A DNA stretch of 6,416 nucleotides, from positions 17,536 to 23,951 of the forward strand of contig DCTR01000048.1 in NCBI GenBank assembly GCA_002329385.1. The letters run 5' to 3'. Position 1 is the first letter of the stretch; every line of letters starts with the position of its first letter. The notes beneath the pieces are model-generated. The model was not told the origin of the DNA, made no database searches, and was given only the letters and a program-made list of their open reading frames with translations. This stretch comes from Candidatus Shapirobacteria bacterium UBA1435. GTDB taxonomy: Bacteria > Patescibacteriota > Microgenomatia > UBA12405. Shown here piece after piece: positions 5,526 through 6,416 of this stretch. The position numbers were made by a program, and so were the translations under genes.

Positions 5526-6416
5526 TTAACCTTTCAGAAGCACCTCTATCGCCTTCTCCAATTGTACATCTTTTTTTTCGTCTGTCACCCCCTCTTCCCC
5601 GCTTTCGTCTTTGACCTCTACATCAGGCATTACTCCGTCCTTATGGATATTTTTGCCGCCGGGCAACAACCACCTGGCAATAGTCACATGTAAACCCGAA
5701 CCGTCCGAAAAATCTTGAGGTTGCTGAACGGTCCCTTTGCCAAATGTCTTCTCCCCAACCAATTTCCCTCGTTTATAGTCTTTTATTGCCCCCGCCAATA
5801 TCTCTGAAGCCGATGCCGAACCGCCATTAACCAATACTACCAACTTATCCTCCAAAAGCTTTCTTCTCGACTCGTCAACCGAAAATACCTCCGCCGAACC
5901 GTCAGCGTATTGCTGTTTAACGATCACTCCCTCATCAATAAAATCCGACGCCACTACCACGCTGGCCTGCAAGTACCCACCGGGATTGTTCCGCAAATCC
6001 AAAACCACTCCCGCCAACCCTCCCCTACCTCTTTCGTCCACAATCTTTTTGACTATCTCCGGCCACTCTTTGTATATCCTCTCACTAAACTTATATAACT
6101 TTACCCAAGCCACTTTTCCTTTATCTGTTTCTTTCCACTCCAATTCAATACTCGAAACCACGATATTTTCCCTGGTCAAAGTTACATCATAAGCCTCTTT
6201 TCCTCCCTCCCGAAACATCTTCAGTGTCACCTGACTGCCAATCCTGCCCCTGATCAGGCTAACCGCCTCATCCAGGGCAATCCCGTTTGTGTCACGGTCA
6301 ATTTTATTCTCTTCGTCAATAATTTTTAAGATCAAATCACCCGCCTTAATATTCGCCCTCTCTGCCGGAGTTTTTGGCAGCGGTGCCATTACTGCCAGTG
6401 TTTTGTCCTTATATTC
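5526..6416 (-). CDS. C-terminal processing peptidase (CtpA/Prc family, S41), partial, N-terminus beyond the window
   Basis: S41 carboxyl-terminal processing proteases cut exported proteins and use a PDZ domain to sense substrate tails. The right window edge cuts the gene; the frame is open to 6416, so the ATG at 6389 is internal. The visible part has 296 residues. The PDZ domain comes first (about 1-85), with VMAPLPKTPAERANIKAGDLIL. The S41 catalytic core follows, with VVLDLRNNPGGYL (137-149), VLVNGGSASASEILAGA (194-210) and VGEKTFGKGTVQ (220-231). Ser202, Lys227 and Gln231 take the places of the Ser-Lys-Gln catalytic triad known from CtpB and Prc, with the expected 25-residue Ser-Lys spacing. 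It ends DVQLEKAIEVLLKG, a normal family end. The missing part should hold the signal or anchor. It lies 30 bases upstream of the htrA-type gene in the same direction, suggesting a shared envelope quality-control operon. Confidence 0.94.
   Translation of the reverse strand, partial: EYKDKTLAVMAPLPKTPAERANIKAGDLILKIIDEENKIDRDTNGIALDEAVSLIRGRIGSQVTLKMFREGGKEAYDVTLTRENIVVSSIELEWKETDKGKVAWVKLYKFSERIYKEWPEIVKKIVDERGRGGLAGVVLDLRNNPGGYLQASVVVASDFIDEGVIVKQQYADGSAEVFSVDESRRKLLEDKLVVLVNGGSASASEILAGAIKDYKRGKLVGEKTFGKGTVQQPQDFSDGSGLHVTIARWLLPGGKNIHKDGVMPDVEVKDESGEEGVTDEKKDVQLEKAIEVLLKG

Noticed and set aside
5113..5529. Plus-strand open frame of 138 codons opposite htrA
   Set aside because: It is a Ser/Pro/Thr-rich shadow caused by the C-rich plus strand; the minus strand encodes an intact HtrA with its catalytic residues.

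Overview
The window looks like a piece of a bacterial chromosome from a streamlined, uncultured lineage. My best guess is the Patescibacteria/CPR, perhaps the Microgenomates. That placement is an inference. It rests on a release factor 1 lacking its N-terminal domain, several genes with no Shine-Dalgarno sequence and a -10 box only 6-7 bases before the ATG, small lineage-type surface proteins, and a tRNA without an encoded CCA end. TGA ends two genes here, so this is the standard bacterial code and not the UGA-recoded code of Gracilibacteria.

Layout. Positions 1-340 (minus strand) hold the N-terminal part of a degenerate metallo-beta-lactamase-fold protein. Diverging from it at 439-1647 (plus) is a two-gene unit for exported proteins: a membrane-anchored Ig-like protein, then a secreted protein with two tandem DUF5666-like beta units. 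Next comes a strong promoter (1654-1681), a 15-codon leader ORF with adjacent His codons, and a set of mutually exclusive hairpins ending in an intrinsic terminator (1765-1788). Behind these lie tRNA-His(GUG) (1803-1877) and hisS (1964-3208), which has its own extended -10 promoter. Then follow rpmE (ribosomal protein L31, 3289-3546) and a short prfA (3575-4285). The right third is on the minus strand: a ctpA-type protease entering from the right edge (5526-6416), followed in the same direction by an htrA/degP-type protease (4293-5495). htrA converges on prfA with only 7 bases between them.

How the parts fit. The centre is a translation cluster: histidine tRNA, its synthetase, a ribosomal protein and a stop-codon release factor. 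The flanks are envelope genes: two exported structural proteins on the left, and two PDZ proteases for extracytoplasmic protein quality control on the right.

The most interesting element is the apparent transcription attenuator in front of tRNA-His. Its leader peptide (MASKTTGRLFHHRAC) carries tandem His codons exactly in the left arm of the first hairpin. The alternative pairings have the layout of classical amino-acid biosynthetic attenuators, but the gated gene is the tRNA itself. The other wide-scale signal is a strong excess of C over G on the plus strand, seen in genes of both orientations. The only clear Shine-Dalgarno sequences belong to minus-strand genes.
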